Of a stretch of 64,000 nt of DNA, positions 56,049 through 64,000 are shown piece by piece. A program made the translations under genes and the position numbers. Positions within the stretch are counted from its first letter, which is position 1, and each line of letters opens with the position of its first letter. Source of the DNA: Mesorhizobium sp. M9A.F.Ca.ET.002.03.1.2 (lineage in GTDB: Bacteria; Pseudomonadota; Alphaproteobacteria; Rhizobiales; Rhizobiaceae); NCBI RefSeq assembly GCF_003952365.1, contig NZ_CP034443.1, positions 3,713,001 through 3,777,000 of the forward strand, given 5' to 3'. The notes beneath the pieces are model-generated. The model saw only the letters and a program-made list of their open reading frames with translations. It had not been told where the DNA came from and did no database searches.

Positions 56049-57281
56049 TCAAATCGGGTCGCGGGCAATCGGGCAGGTCATGCAATGCCCGCCGCCGCGG
56101 CCGCGGCTGAGTTCGGCGCCCTCGACCGTGATCACTTCAACACCGGCACGGCGTAGAAGCGTGTTGGTGTAGACATTGCGGTCGTAGCCGATGACCACGC
56201 CGGGCTCGACCGCAACGACGTTGTTGCCGTCATCCCATTGCTCGCGCTCCGCCTCGTAACGGTCGCCGCCAGTGGCGATGATCCGCAGCGATTTCAATCC
56301 GAGCGCTGTGGCAACCACTGCCGTAAACGGCTCCGTCTCCTCCGTTATCTCGACGGATGCCGCTCCATCACCTGGCCGCAGCGAGAAGGTCCGCAGGCGG
56401 TCGACCACCGGCGGGTATAGGGTGACCAGGTCGCGGTCGCAGAAGGTGAAGACGGTGTCGAGATGCATGAAACTGCGGTCCCGCGGCATCAGCGCCGCGA
56501 TCACGCGGGTCGCCTCACCGGCCGCGAACAGGCTGCGGGCTAGGCCGCCCACGGCTTGCGGCGTGGTGCGTTCTCCCATGCCGACAAGAACCGTCCCGCC
56601 GCCGATCGGCATGACGTCTCCGCCTTCCAGGCTGATGCCTGTTCCCGGGTCCGGCGAAACGAAGGGGACGCCGCTGTCGCGAAAACGGGGATGGAAACGG
56701 TACACGGCTTCGACATTGGCCGCTTCCGGGCGCCTCGCTGGCCAGTACATGGCGTTGACCGAGACCGAGCTGTAGATCCAGCAGGAACTGTCGCGGGTGA
56801 AAAGCTGGTTCGGCAGCGGCGGAAGCACGAAATCCTCAGGCGCAAGCGTCCTTCCGGTCAGTCCCCGGGGTTCGAAGGGCAGCTCCGCGCGAGCAATTCC
56901 GCCGATAAGATAGGCCGCCAGCTGCTGCGAGGACATCTCGTTGAGCGATCCCCGCATCTCGTCGACCATGTCGAGCCCGACGACGCCGGAATGAATCCGG
57001 CGGTCGAGAAGCCAGTCGCGGGCCTTGGTGAGACCCATGGTCTCGGCCAGAAGTTCCCCGAACGAATGCACCAGCACCCCGCGTTCGCGCAGTGCGTCGA
57101 CGAAGACGTCATGCTCTTGACGTGCCTTCTTCACCCAGAGCACGTCATCGAACAGCAACGCCTTGCAATTGTCCGGTGTCAGCCTTTGCAGGCTGAGATC
57201 GGGGCGGTGCACCAGCACCTCGCGCAGACGGCCGACTTCAGAAAAGGTGCCGAGCCGGGTCGTGGTGATAGGGGCGTTCAT
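56049..57281 (-). CDS. arcA: Arginine deiminase
   Basis: The 410-residue enzyme converts arginine to citrulline and ammonia. It shows [54 protein letters not shown], and the catalytic Cys400 in [14 protein letters not shown] near the C-terminus. The ATG shares ATGA with the arcD stop, so the true start is 57281; the longer frame is just arcD in another frame. All active-site residues are in place. Confidence 0.96.
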   Translation of the reverse strand: MNAPITTTRLGTFSEVGRLREVLVHRPDLSLQRLTPDNCKALLFDDVLWVKKARQEHDVFVDALRERGVLVHSFGELLAETMGLTKARDWLLDRRIHSGVVGLDMVDEMRGSLNEMSSQQLAAYLIGGIARAELPFEPRGLTGRTLAPEDFVLPPLPNQLFTRDSSCWIYSSVSVNAMYWPARRPEAANVEAVYRFHPRFRDSGVPFVSPDPGTGISLEGGDVMPIGGGTVLVGMGERTTPQAVGGLARSLFAAGEATRVIAALMPRDRSFMHLDTVFTFCDRDLVTLYPPVVDRLRTFSLRPGDGAASVEITEETEPFTAVVATALGLKSLRIIATGGDRYEAEREQWDDGNNVVAVEPGVVIGYDRNVYTNTLLRRAGVEVITVEGAELSRGRGGGHCMTCPIARDPI

Positions 57282-58744
57282 AGCGGGCTGATGCTCCCGT
57301 TCCAGATGAGATAGGCGGCGGCGACACCGGCGGCGACAAGTGCTGCGGCGACCGCTGCTTCTGCAGGGTGGAAGATGCGCTGGTTGTTTTCGCGACGTGC
57401 CCAGACGTAGAAGATGATGCCCGGCGCATACAGGATCGCGCACATGAACAGGTAGGCGGGCCCCGCCGCGTAGACCAGCCACAGTCCGTAGACCGTCGCC
57501 AGCAGCCCGGCGAAAAGAGGACCGGTACGCTGCTCGCCGCCCTTATAACTCTCTCCGGTCAGCGCGAGCTTGGCCGCATAGGCTCCGGAAAAGATGTAAG
57601 GCACCAGGATCGCCGCCGATGCGATGTAGAACAACGCCTGGTAGGTGCTTTGCGCGAAGAGCGTGATCACCAGGAACGCCTGGACGAGCAGGTTGGTGAT
57701 CAACAGCGAGGTCGACGGCACGCCGCGCTCGCTCTCTTGGCCGAAGAATTTCGGCATCGTCCCGTCCTTGGCGGCGACATGCGGAATTTCCGCGGCAAGC
57801 AGCGTCCAGCTCAGGAAGGCGCCGATCACCGACACGACAAGCGCGGTGTTGATGAGGATGGCGCCCCAGGGGCCGACAACCGCTTCCAGGACGCCGGCCA
57901 TGGAGGGGTTCTTCAGCGCGGCGAGCTCAGGCTGGCTCAGGATGCCGAGCGACAGCAGCGAGACAAGAGCGTAGAGCGCAAGGCAAGTGAAGAAGCCTAG
58001 GACAGTCGCCATGGCGATGTCCTTGCGGCGCTCGGCGCGGCCGGAGAATACGCTGGCGCCCTCAATGCCGATAAACACCCAAAGGGTCACCATCATCGTG
58101 CTCTTCACCTGTGCGGTGATCGAGCCGAGATCGGCGTTGCCAAGCCCGTTGAAGTCAAGGGACCAGACATCCAGCTTGAAAGCGACTGCGACGATCCCGA
58201 CGAACAAGACGATCGGAGCGATCTTTGCCACGGTGACGATCAGGTTCACTACCGCAGCCTGCCGGATGCCTGCGAGAATCAGGGCGTGGATCAGCCACAG
58301 CAGGATCGATGCATCGAGCACGGCCTGCCAGGTGTTTCCGTCGCCGAAGGCCGGGAAGAAATAGGACAGGGCGCTGAACACGATCACCGCGTAGGAAACG
58401 TTGCCGACCCATGCGCTGATCCAGTAGCCCCAGGCGCTGTTGAAGCCGATGAAGGGACCGAAGCCGGCCTTGGCGTAGGCGTAGGGACCCGCGTCGAGTT
58501 CGGGCTTGCGGGTTGCAAGCGACTGATAGACGAAGACGAGCGCCAGCATGCCGACCGCGGTGATGGCCCAGCCGATCAGGATGGCAAGGGGACCGGCGCC
58601 GGCCGCCATATTCTGCGGCAGGCTGAACACGCCGGAGCCGACCATCGAGCCGATCACCAGTGCCGTGAGGGAACCTAATCGAAGCTTCGTCGCAGCTGCG
58701 GTCGTCACTTTCCCGATAGGGATATTTACCCCGGCCGTCGTCAT
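57278..58744 (-). CDS. arcD: Arginine/ornithine antiporter (APA family)
   Basis: A 488-residue amino-acid/polyamine antiporter with about twelve membrane helices. Motifs include [20 protein letters not shown] (the APA substrate loop), [19 protein letters not shown] and [19 protein letters not shown]. It should exchange arginine for ornithine, feeding the arcABC genes it precedes. CAGGAGAG lies 6 bases before the ATG. A FixK box sits about 65-78 bases upstream, placing the operon under low-oxygen control. Confidence 0.93.
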   Translation of the reverse strand: MTTAGVNIPIGKVTTAAATKLRLGSLTALVIGSMVGSGVFSLPQNMAAGAGPLAILIGWAITAVGMLALVFVYQSLATRKPELDAGPYAYAKAGFGPFIGFNSAWGYWISAWVGNVSYAVIVFSALSYFFPAFGDGNTWQAVLDASILLWLIHALILAGIRQAAVVNLIVTVAKIAPIVLFVGIVAVAFKLDVWSLDFNGLGNADLGSITAQVKSTMMVTLWVFIGIEGASVFSGRAERRKDIAMATVLGFFTCLALYALVSLLSLGILSQPELAALKNPSMAGVLEAVVGPWGAILINTALVVSVIGAFLSWTLLAAEIPHVAAKDGTMPKFFGQESERGVPSTSLLITNLLVQAFLVITLFAQSTYQALFYIASAAILVPYIFSGAYAAKLALTGESYKGGEQRTGPLFAGLLATVYGLWLVYAAGPAYLFMCAILYAPGIIFYVWARRENNQRIFHPAEAAVAAALVAAGVAAAYLIWNGSISPL

Positions 58745-58808
58745 GATGCTCTCCTGAGTTTGAAGATCTCGATGGGAGGCAATGAACAGGAAAAAGCGGC
58801 GGGCAACT

Positions 58809-58822
58809 TTGACGCGGGTCAA
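58809..58822. promoter_or_regulatory. FixK/Fnr box before arcDABC
   Basis: TTGACGCGGGTCAA is a perfect half-site palindrome, its nearest edge 65 bases before the arcD start. It likely drives arcDABC (reverse strand), in line with anaerobic control of this pathway by Fnr-type regulators in other bacteria. Confidence 0.8.
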
Positions 58823-58864
58823 ACAGTTGCGCACTCGGATTGTAACGCCCGTAAGTAGGAGATT

Positions 58865-58878
58865 TTGATATAGATCAA
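58865..58878. promoter_or_regulatory. FixK/Fnr box before the two-gene membrane module
   Basis: TTGATATAGATCAA, the canonical FixK/Fnr consensus, lies 52 bases before the ATG of the first membrane-protein gene (forward). A second box, for arcD, is 43 bases away. Confidence 0.85.
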
Positions 58879-58929
58879 AGGCATTGCATGCATAATCACT
58901 AAATTAGCTAGGCATGAAAGGGGTGTGTT

Positions 58930-59499
58930 ATGGAAATTACAACGCACGACTTCATGACTGTGCTGCACGGAATGGGGTTTGGAGCCCTATTCATGCTGGC
59001 GTTCTCCGGCGCACTGGTCGAACTTTACCGAATTTCCGCGCCCGGGACATCGTCGGCGACGAGCGCGGGCCAAACACTGCTTGGTCTTTACCTCGTGGTG
59101 ATGGTGATACTTGCGTGGCTTACTGTGTTCTCTGGCACCTACGTCATCTATCCTTGGTATCGAGCCGTCCCGGCAGAAGGCGTGACCGATCTCGCGGACT
59201 ATCCGCGGCGATTGCTGCTGTCGAGCGGGAAGACGTCCGAGTGGCATAATGTCGGCATGGAATGGAAAGAGCATGCAGCCTGGCTGGCGCCGATCGCCAT
59301 GACCATGGTGGCCTACGTCACCATGAAATACGGACGAGCAATCATTCAACACCGGAATATGCGAATCTCCGTACTGGCCTTCGCCGTGGCTGCCTTCGTT
59401 GCCACGGGAATCGCCGGAGCGTTCGGTGCATTCCTGAACAAATACGCTCCGATTCGGGGTGGCGATGTGATCATTCTGATGCAGGGGGAAGGGCCATGA
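58930..59499 (+). CDS. Unrecognised membrane protein under a FixK box (module gene 1)
   Basis: A 189-residue protein with about four membrane helices: LHGMGFGALFMLAFSGALVE, LLGLYLVVMVILAWLTVFSG, HAAWLAPIAMTMVAYVTM and VLAFAVAAFVATGIAGAFGA. His residues lie at helix ends (THDFMTVLH, EWHNVGMEWKEH, IQHRN), an arrangement compatible with haem or quinone binding, but no family was recognised. GGGG-type ribosome site precedes the ATG. It overlaps the next gene by four bases. FixK control suggests a role at low oxygen, perhaps in electron transfer; this is inference. Confidence 0.8.
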   Translation: MEITTHDFMTVLHGMGFGALFMLAFSGALVELYRISAPGTSSATSAGQTLLGLYLVVMVILAWLTVFSGTYVIYPWYRAVPAEGVTDLADYPRRLLLSSGKTSEWHNVGMEWKEHAAWLAPIAMTMVAYVTMKYGRAIIQHRNMRISVLAFAVAAFVATGIAGAFGAFLNKYAPIRGGDVIILMQGEGP

Positions 59500-59852
59500 A
59501 CACGTTGCGAAATACGGTCGAGATTGGAAAAACGTCTGAGACGATCCCGAATGGCCCCGGAGCTGCGGCCATCTTGGCTGCGGGCGTCGGTTGTGCTGCC
59601 ATCGGCGTTCTAGGCTTCGCGTCCGAGCTGTCCCCCGGACTGCGGGGTCTATTGAATTTCTACAATCCTGTCGGCCCGCTCTCCGGTAAGACGACCGTAA
59701 CGATCATCGTTTGGCTGGTTGCCTGGTACGGGCTGTCACGGATTTGGCGAAACGAAACGGTGAATATGCGCGCCGTCAACATCGCAGCGCTCGTCTTGCT
59801 CGGGCTAGGATTCCTACTAACCTTCCCGCCGTTCTGGTACCTTTTCGTCTAA
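59496..59852 (+). CDS. Unrecognised small membrane protein (module gene 2)
   Basis: A 118-residue protein with about three helices (AAILAAGVGCAAIGVLGFAS, TTVTIIVWLVAWYGLSRIW, VNIAALVLLGLGFLLTFPPF) and a C-terminus ending FWYLFV. Its ATG overlaps the stop of gene 1 (ATGA), so the two are translated together and may form a complex. GGGGGAAGG lies just upstream. No family recognised. A broken alcohol dehydrogenase fragment follows it. Confidence 0.78.
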   Translation: MNTLRNTVEIGKTSETIPNGPGAAAILAAGVGCAAIGVLGFASELSPGLRGLLNFYNPVGPLSGKTTVTIIVWLVAWYGLSRIWRNETVNMRAVNIAALVLLGLGFLLTFPPFWYLFV

Positions 59853-59879
59853 GCCAAGAGGTTTGGCGCCGAATCCATC

Positions 59880-60005
59880 ACTGAGCTTGCCCGTCATTGC
59901 GATGAGGGCGCAGGTTCGCACGCGTACAAAGGTCCATCAGCTGGAACGGGCAAACCAGGCGTTGGACGATCTGCGCGCCGGGAGGCTGGGCGGTGCCGCG
60001 TGGTG
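59880..60005 (+). pseudogene. Alcohol dehydrogenase 3'-end remnant (second copy)
   Basis: The frame RAQVRTRTKVHQLERANQAL, then DDLRAGRLGGAAW, repeats the C-terminus of the zinc alcohol dehydrogenase at 41811-42806 (RAQVRTHTKAYPLEQANQAL, DDLRAGRLKGAAVL). DNA identity is high over about 95 bases. No other part of the gene is present. It shows that a related gene once lay here or that the end was copied. Confidence 0.85.
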
Positions 60006-60025
60006 CCGTAATCGACTCAACCGGA

Positions 60026-60616
60026 CTATCGGGCTCGTTCACCCAGCCCACGCATTTGTCCTAGCCATTTCGCGCGCGTCGCATTGCTGGCATCCGCGAC
60101 CATGCCGAACAAGGTCTCGCGCACCGGACTGATGCCGGCAAAGCGCAGAATGCTCCGCCGCATGCCAGCAATGCCGTGGCTGAGGAACCAAAGCCGGTAA
60201 AAAACGGAGGGCATGCCCATCGTTACCACCAAACGGGCGGAGCGGCCGCGAAGCAGTGCCTTGGGGAAGCCGCCACCCTTATCTGGATAGGCGAAGGCAG
60301 TTCCCGGCCGCATGACCTGTTCCAGAAAAGCCTTGAGCAAGGCCGGCATGGTTCCCTGCCAGAGCGGGAAGACAAAGACGATATGCTCCGCCCAAACGAT
60401 CGCTTCGGCGGCGTCCTTCAAGCTGTCGGGGATCGCGCCGTGCTCGAACTCCTGCATCGTGCGCAGCATCGGAAAATCGAGCGCTGCCAGATCGATTTGG
60501 TGGACGGCATGCCCAGCCTGTTCCGCGCCCTCGGCATAGGCCTTCGCAAGGCCGCGGCAGAGCCGGTCCGCAGAAGGGTCGGGATGCCCAACCACAATTA
60601 GGATGCGTCGCGGCAT
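60026..60616 (-). CDS. NAD(P)H-dependent flavodoxin-fold oxidoreductase
   Basis: A 196-residue protein of the NQO1/KefF flavodoxin-2 family: ILIVVGHPDPSADRLCRGLA at the start, the flavin-loop region FVFPLWQGTMPALLKAFLEQ, and VVTMGMPSVFYRLWF. It should reduce quinones or similar compounds with NAD(P)H and FMN/FAD in the cytoplasm. It lies 30 bases downstream of the 128-residue protein gene on the same strand and is probably in its FixK-driven transcript. Confidence 0.85.
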   Translation of the reverse strand: MPRRILIVVGHPDPSADRLCRGLAKAYAEGAEQAGHAVHQIDLAALDFPMLRTMQEFEHGAIPDSLKDAAEAIVWAEHIVFVFPLWQGTMPALLKAFLEQVMRPGTAFAYPDKGGGFPKALLRGRSARLVVTMGMPSVFYRLWFLSHGIAGMRRSILRFAGISPVRETLFGMVADASNATRAKWLGQMRGLGERAR

Positions 60617-60646
60617 GGGCGCTCCCGAGGCGTTCGACTCGAGGCG

Positions 60647-61033
60647 CTAAGGCCGTTCGACCCGTGCCACCTGATAGGTGTGCATGGCGCCGTTGCGTTC
60701 GATCGAGACGTATTCACCGGTCACGAAGCGTTCGTCGCCGAAATGGAAACCGATTTCGTCGTCGCGGTCGCCTTCGGCATAGTCGAAGTACCACTGTCCG
60801 CCGGGCTTGCGCCGCAGCCGGCCCACCAGGTCTTCTTCTCCAGTGCGAAAACGGCGAACGCGGCAGGAAGCCCGGTGCGATTTCCATTCTTCCGCATCGA
60901 TCCGTCCGTCGCTCTTCAACGGAGCGAGCACGTCATAGCCCTCTTCGCGATCCCCGCCCGGGTGGTCCTTCTCGCGGGCAAGCAGCAGCCGGACATGCCG
61001 GAATTTCGGGGTAAGATCGTTCAGATTGGTCAT
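60647..61033 (-). CDS. Unrecognised 128-residue protein under a FixK box
   Basis: A soluble, charged protein (MTNLNDLTPKFRHVRLLLAR, GDREEGYDVLAPL, WYFDYAEGDRDDEIGFHFGD, FVTGEYVSIERNGAMHTYQV) with one Cys and many acidic residues. No signal peptide or membrane helix. No family recognised. AAAAGGAG precedes the ATG, and a perfect FixK box lies 49 bases before it. It is followed by the flavodoxin-fold reductase gene. The small beta-rich C-terminal half might be a binding domain. Confidence 0.75.
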   Translation of the reverse strand: MTNLNDLTPKFRHVRLLLAREKDHPGGDREEGYDVLAPLKSDGRIDAEEWKSHRASCRVRRFRTGEEDLVGRLRRKPGGQWYFDYAEGDRDDEIGFHFGDERFVTGEYVSIERNGAMHTYQVARVERP

Positions 61034-61081
61034 GGCGAACTCCTTTTACGGAGCTTCTTAGCGCGGCGACCAGACTTGGCC

Positions 61082-61095
61082 TTGATCCGCATCAA
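61082..61095. promoter_or_regulatory. FixK/Fnr box before the 128-residue protein gene
   Basis: TTGATCCGCATCAA matches the consensus exactly and lies 49 bases upstream of the ATG at 61033 (reverse). It also lies about 20 bases past the end of the DUF4010 gene. Confidence 0.75.
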
Positions 61096-61115
61096 AGGAG
61101 GCTGCGATGGCGTTG

Positions 61116-62368
61116 TCAGAGGATCGACGGCAGCAACATCGCGCCGTAGCCGGCCACTGCGGCGATCAGGGTTGCGCCGGCCAGCGGCAACCAAAATCTG
61201 ACCGGGCCGACAAATACCGCCAGCGACAGGCGGCCGATCGCGTTTGCCGCCAGCGCCGCGAGCACCGCCTGGCCGACGGTCTCGATCGGGATCGATTGCT
61301 TGACCAGGCGCAACGCGCTGAGCACCGAGACATCGACATCGAACGTGCCTGCAAGCATCGAACTCGCCAGCAGGCCTCGCCCGCCGAACTGAACTGCCAA
61401 TGCAGCGCTCGCGGTGGCGACAATCGCAAAGAGCAGGGCAAACAGCAGCAACGGGCCCAATTCGAACGGATTGCGTGCAGTGCGCCACCTTTGGGATCCC
61501 CGCCGGTGCGGGCCAACAGGAATGCTCCGCAGGCTGCGAAGACAAGCGACGCAGCAATCGCTGGAATGCCGACCCCAGCGAACACGCTTGGCTCGACGAT
61601 CAGCACGACAGCGCAAACGCGCAGCACCGAGACCATGGCAGCCAGCGAAGCAGCGCCGGCAAGCGGCAGTGGATTGCTCGCGGAGGTGGCGTTGCGGGCA
61701 AGCGCCATGGTCACGGCGGTGGACGAGACAATGGCACCTGCAAGCGAGCTGACGAGCAGACCGCGCGTGGTTCCCAGGACGCGAACCGCAACGTAGCCCG
61801 CGAACGATATCGACGCCATCAGCACCGTGAGGAACCAGACCTCCCGCGGATTGAAACCGCCCCACGGATCCATCGTCCGGTTTGGCAGCAAGGGCAAAAC
61901 GATCGCGGTCATCACTGCCAGGATCAGCGCCGAACGAAGTTCGATCCAGGTCAGTCGCTTCAAGAGGCCGTGCAGGATCTCTCGACTGGCAAGCACTGCG
62001 GCGAGTGCTGCCCCTCCGGCAGCCGCGGCTCGGTAATCGCCGGCGACGGAGAGCGCACCGAGCGCGAACACGCCAAGGCCCGCTATCACGGCCGTAACGC
62101 TGAAATCCTCGTCATGAGCAGCCTCGCGCGCCTTGTACCAGGCAAAGATCGCCGCGAAGGCGATGAAGCCGCCGACCAGCACGGAAACTGAGTCAAGCGC
62201 CTCGGCCAGCGCTGCGAGGATGCCGCCGAGCAGGCCGGATATGCCGAACGTTCGAATTCCGGCCGTCCGGCTGTGAGCGGGTTCGTCCCGCTCGCGCCAG
62301 CCGCGCTCCAACCCGACGAGGAGGCCTATTGCCAGCGCCAGTCCGAGCCGAGCGATAAGCGAATCCAT
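61116..62368 (-). CDS. MgtC/DUF4010-type membrane protein, frameshifted
   Basis: Read from ATG 62368, the protein begins LALAIGLLVGLERGWRERDE (MgtC-type start), continues through seven or more helices, then reaches GGDPKGGALHAI and turns into an Arg/Cys-rich, non-membrane tail. In the next frame the same DNA gives RNPFELGPLLLFALLFAIVA, FDVDVSVLSALRLVKQSIPI and LLPSIL, the normal DUF4010 end at 61116. One base is missing near 61480. The family has an unknown function, with MgtC-like magnesium or membrane-potential links. Either a sequencing error or a recent inactivation. Confidence 0.75.
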
Positions 62369-62380
62369 GGTATTGGGCCT

Positions 62381-62836
62381 TCAGGTCGCGGCTGTCGGCA
62401 TGTGATCGCGAATCCACCTGACGATCTGCCCCGCCGTCATTGCGCCGGATGTGCGCGCAAGCTCGCGTCCGCCATGGAAGAGGATCATGGTCGGGATGCC
62501 GCGAATGCCGAGCCTGGATGCTATAGCCTGCTCGTTGTCGGAATTGAGCTTGATCAGGCGGACATGCGGCTCCAGTTCGTTTGCTGCCGCCTCATATGCC
62601 GGCGCCATCATCTTGCAAGGGCCGCACCACGGTGCCCAGACGTCGACGACAACGGGGAGGCTGCTTCGCTTGACCTGGCGATCGAAGGTCTGTGCGTCGA
62701 CGTCTTCGGGCTGACCCGAGAACAGCTTGACGCCGCACTTTCCGCATTTCGCGTCCCCGGCATTGCGCGCTGGCGGCAGGCGATTAACCCCGCCGCATTT
62801 GCTGCAAACCACCAGATTTTCCTGCACCATGGCCAT
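62381..62836 (-). CDS. trxC: Thioredoxin 2 (TrxC) with zinc-ribbon N-terminus
   Basis: A 151-residue protein. Cys11/Cys14 and Cys31/Cys34 form the N-terminal zinc ribbon (CSKCGG, CGKCG), and the redox-active site is WCGPC (Cys71/Cys74) in DVWAPWCGPCKMMAP. GIRGIPTMILF holds the cis-Pro. TrxC is a cytoplasmic disulfide reductase induced by oxidative stress. It lies between the P-type ATPase (20 bases upstream) and the DUF4010 gene, all on the same strand and likely co-transcribed. Confidence 0.93.
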   Translation of the reverse strand: MAMVQENLVVCSKCGGVNRLPPARNAGDAKCGKCGVKLFSGQPEDVDAQTFDRQVKRSSLPVVVDVWAPWCGPCKMMAPAYEAAANELEPHVRLIKLNSDNEQAIASRLGIRGIPTMILFHGGRELARTSGAMTAGQIVRWIRDHMPTAAT

Positions 62837-62856
62837 TCACCCATTCGTATCATCAA

Positions 62857-64000
62857 TTATGCGCGTTCGGGACGCCCATCGCCAAGAGCGCGCAACGCGT
62901 TGAGGATCACCGCTATGTCGATGCCCTCCTGAAGCAATGCTCCCGCCACAGGCGTGATCTGCCCCATGGCTGCCGCGGCCATGGCCGCGGCTGAGAGTGC
63001 CAGCCCGGCTATGATGCTCTGCAGGGCGATCATACGGGTGCGCTGCGCAATCCGGACCGCATCGGCGACCGGCTGCAGCCTGTCGGTCAGTACGATGACG
63101 TCCGCGGCCTCCGAGGATGCGCTGGCACCGCGCGCCCCCATGGCGACACCGACCGTTGCGGCCGCTAGCGCGGGGGCGTCGTTTATGCCGTCGCCGACCA
63201 TCATCGTTGGTGCCAACGCTTTCTCGGCCTCGACCGCCGCCACTTTCTCGGCAGGCATCGCATCTGCGACGATGGTATCGAGGGCGAGCAGGGCGGAAAC
63301 GCGCTTCGCCGCCACGCTATCGTCGCCTGTAAGCATGACCATACGTGTGATGCCGGCCGAGCGCAGGTTGCGGAGTGCATCATGGGCATCCACGCGTAGA
63401 GCGTCCCCGAAAGTGAATATACTGGCAAGTTGCCCATCGAGCGCTACAAAAACCCTGAGCACTGGCTCGTCCCGGTATCGCTTTTCACCGCTTTCCGCCC
63501 AACGAGGCAGCGGTTTGTCGGCCAGCACGAGTGCTCTCGATCCCACCGCGATCGATACCTTGTCGACCCGGCCTTTCAGGCCGGCACCGCGATACTCGTG
63601 AACACTGCATGGATGCGACAACACCAGATTTCGGCCACGGGCCGCCCGAATGATCGAGTCGGCGAGCACATGGTGCGAGGCCTGTTCCAGCGATGCCAAA
63701 AGCTGCAATAGGGTGTTGGCGTCACCGCCCGGTGCAGCATCGATTTCGATGAGCTCGGCGCCGCCAACGGTCAAGGTGCCCGTCTTGTCGAAAATCGCGG
63801 TCCGAACTTGCGCGAGGGCCTCCAGAGCCGCGCTGCCTTTCATCAGGATGCCGGCCCGCGCGGCGCGCGACACCCCGCCGATGAAGGCAACGGGAGCCGC
63901 GAGGATAAGCGGGCAGGGTGTCGCGACCACCAGCACGGCCAGCGCTCGGATCGGATCGCCGGAGACGTACCAGGCGGTGCCGGCAACCAACAAAGTGGCT
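62857..64000 (-). CDS. Heavy-metal P-type ATPase, C-terminal part (cut by window end)
   Basis: The last about 380 residues of a P1B ATPase: metal-site helix ATPCPLILAAPVAFIGG, phosphorylation motif [11 protein letters not shown]-binding GDGINDAPAL and the last two helices. TPCPLILA is seen in a zinc/cadmium/lead-like or uncharacterised group rather than in copper CopA pumps (CPC). The start lies outside the window. It heads the run ATPase-trxC-DUF4010. Confidence 0.9.
   Translation of the reverse strand, partial: ATLLVAGTAWYVSGDPIRALAVLVVATPCPLILAAPVAFIGGVSRAARAGILMKGSAALEALAQVRTAIFDKTGTLTVGGAELIEIDAAPGGDANTLLQLLASLEQASHHVLADSIIRAARGRNLVLSHPCSVHEYRGAGLKGRVDKVSIAVGSRALVLADKPLPRWAESGEKRYRDEPVLRVFVALDGQLASIFTFGDALRVDAHDALRNLRSAGITRMVMLTGDDSVAAKRVSALLALDTIVADAMPAEKVAAVEAEKALAPTMMVGDGINDAPALAAATVGVAMGARGASASSEAADVIVLTDRLQPVADAVRIAQRTRMIALQSIIAGLALSAAAMAAAAMGQITPVAGALLQEGIDIAVILNALRALGDGRPERA

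Overview
The window is GC-rich and densely coding, with the gene content of an alphaproteobacterium of the order Hyphomicrobiales (Rhizobiales), probably close to Mesorhizobium. The main reasons are a divergent tssA/tssH type VI secretion pair as in Agrobacterium, a thiCOSGED thiamine operon behind a TPP riboswitch, FixK-type regulation with TTGAY-N4-RTCAA boxes, and a BigR/SqrR-type sulfide sensor. The genus is an inference. No rRNA, tRNA, CRISPR array or intact insertion sequence was recognised.

Layout. 0-3.2 kb: edge of a type VI secretion locus (5' end of tssA, complete tssH/clpV). 3.5-14.6 kb: patchy surface-polysaccharide region with a Wzx-type flippase, remnants of a glucose-1-phosphate cytidylyltransferase and a glycosyltransferase, a PIG-L deacetylase running into an FG-GAP lipoprotein, a UDP-sugar dehydrogenase, an epimerase, a glycosyltransferase and an O-acyltransferase. 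14.8-22 kb: small accessory genes (MFS, GNAT, NTF2-like, luciferase-like oxidoreductase, RES/Xre toxin-antitoxin, truncated cupin, HAD phosphatase) with gene debris. 22.2-26.3 kb: ECF sigma factor, anti-sigma candidate, periplasmic metal-sensor-like protein and a DUF1800/DUF1501 pair, overlapping or tightly packed. 26.4-28.1 kb: pcm and VapBC. 28.2-33.5 kb: thiamine operon.

33.9-64 kb is a stress and low-oxygen block: TerC, a site-2 protease with CBS domains, a CBS protein, an HD hydrolase, an SDR, a Rieske-ferredoxin reductase, a FixK-like regulator, an alcohol dehydrogenase, a BigR/SqrR sensor with sulfide:quinone reductase, DUF2892 protein and RND pump, a copper-type P-ATPase group, a full arginine deiminase operon (arcDABC), two unrecognised membrane proteins, a flavodoxin-fold reductase, an unrecognised 128-residue protein, a DUF4010 protein, TrxC and a second metal P-type ATPase cut by the window end.

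The best candidate for something new is a FixK/Fnr-type regulon in the second half. Five perfect TTGAY-N4-RTCAA palindromes stand before (1) the sulfide:quinone reductase, (2) a Cys-rich exported protein heading a copper-handling run whose ATPase carries CPD instead of CPC, (3) arcDABC, (4) a two-gene membrane module of unknown function, and (5) the 128-residue protein. A FixK-like regulator without a Cys cluster lies in the same block. The layout suggests an island joining fermentative arginine use, sulfide oxidation, copper handling and unknown membrane functions under low oxygen.

Several genes carry single-base frameshifts (PIG-L, FG-GAP lipoprotein, DUF4010, several remnants). Two fall at G-runs, so sequencing error, phase variation and true decay all remain possible.
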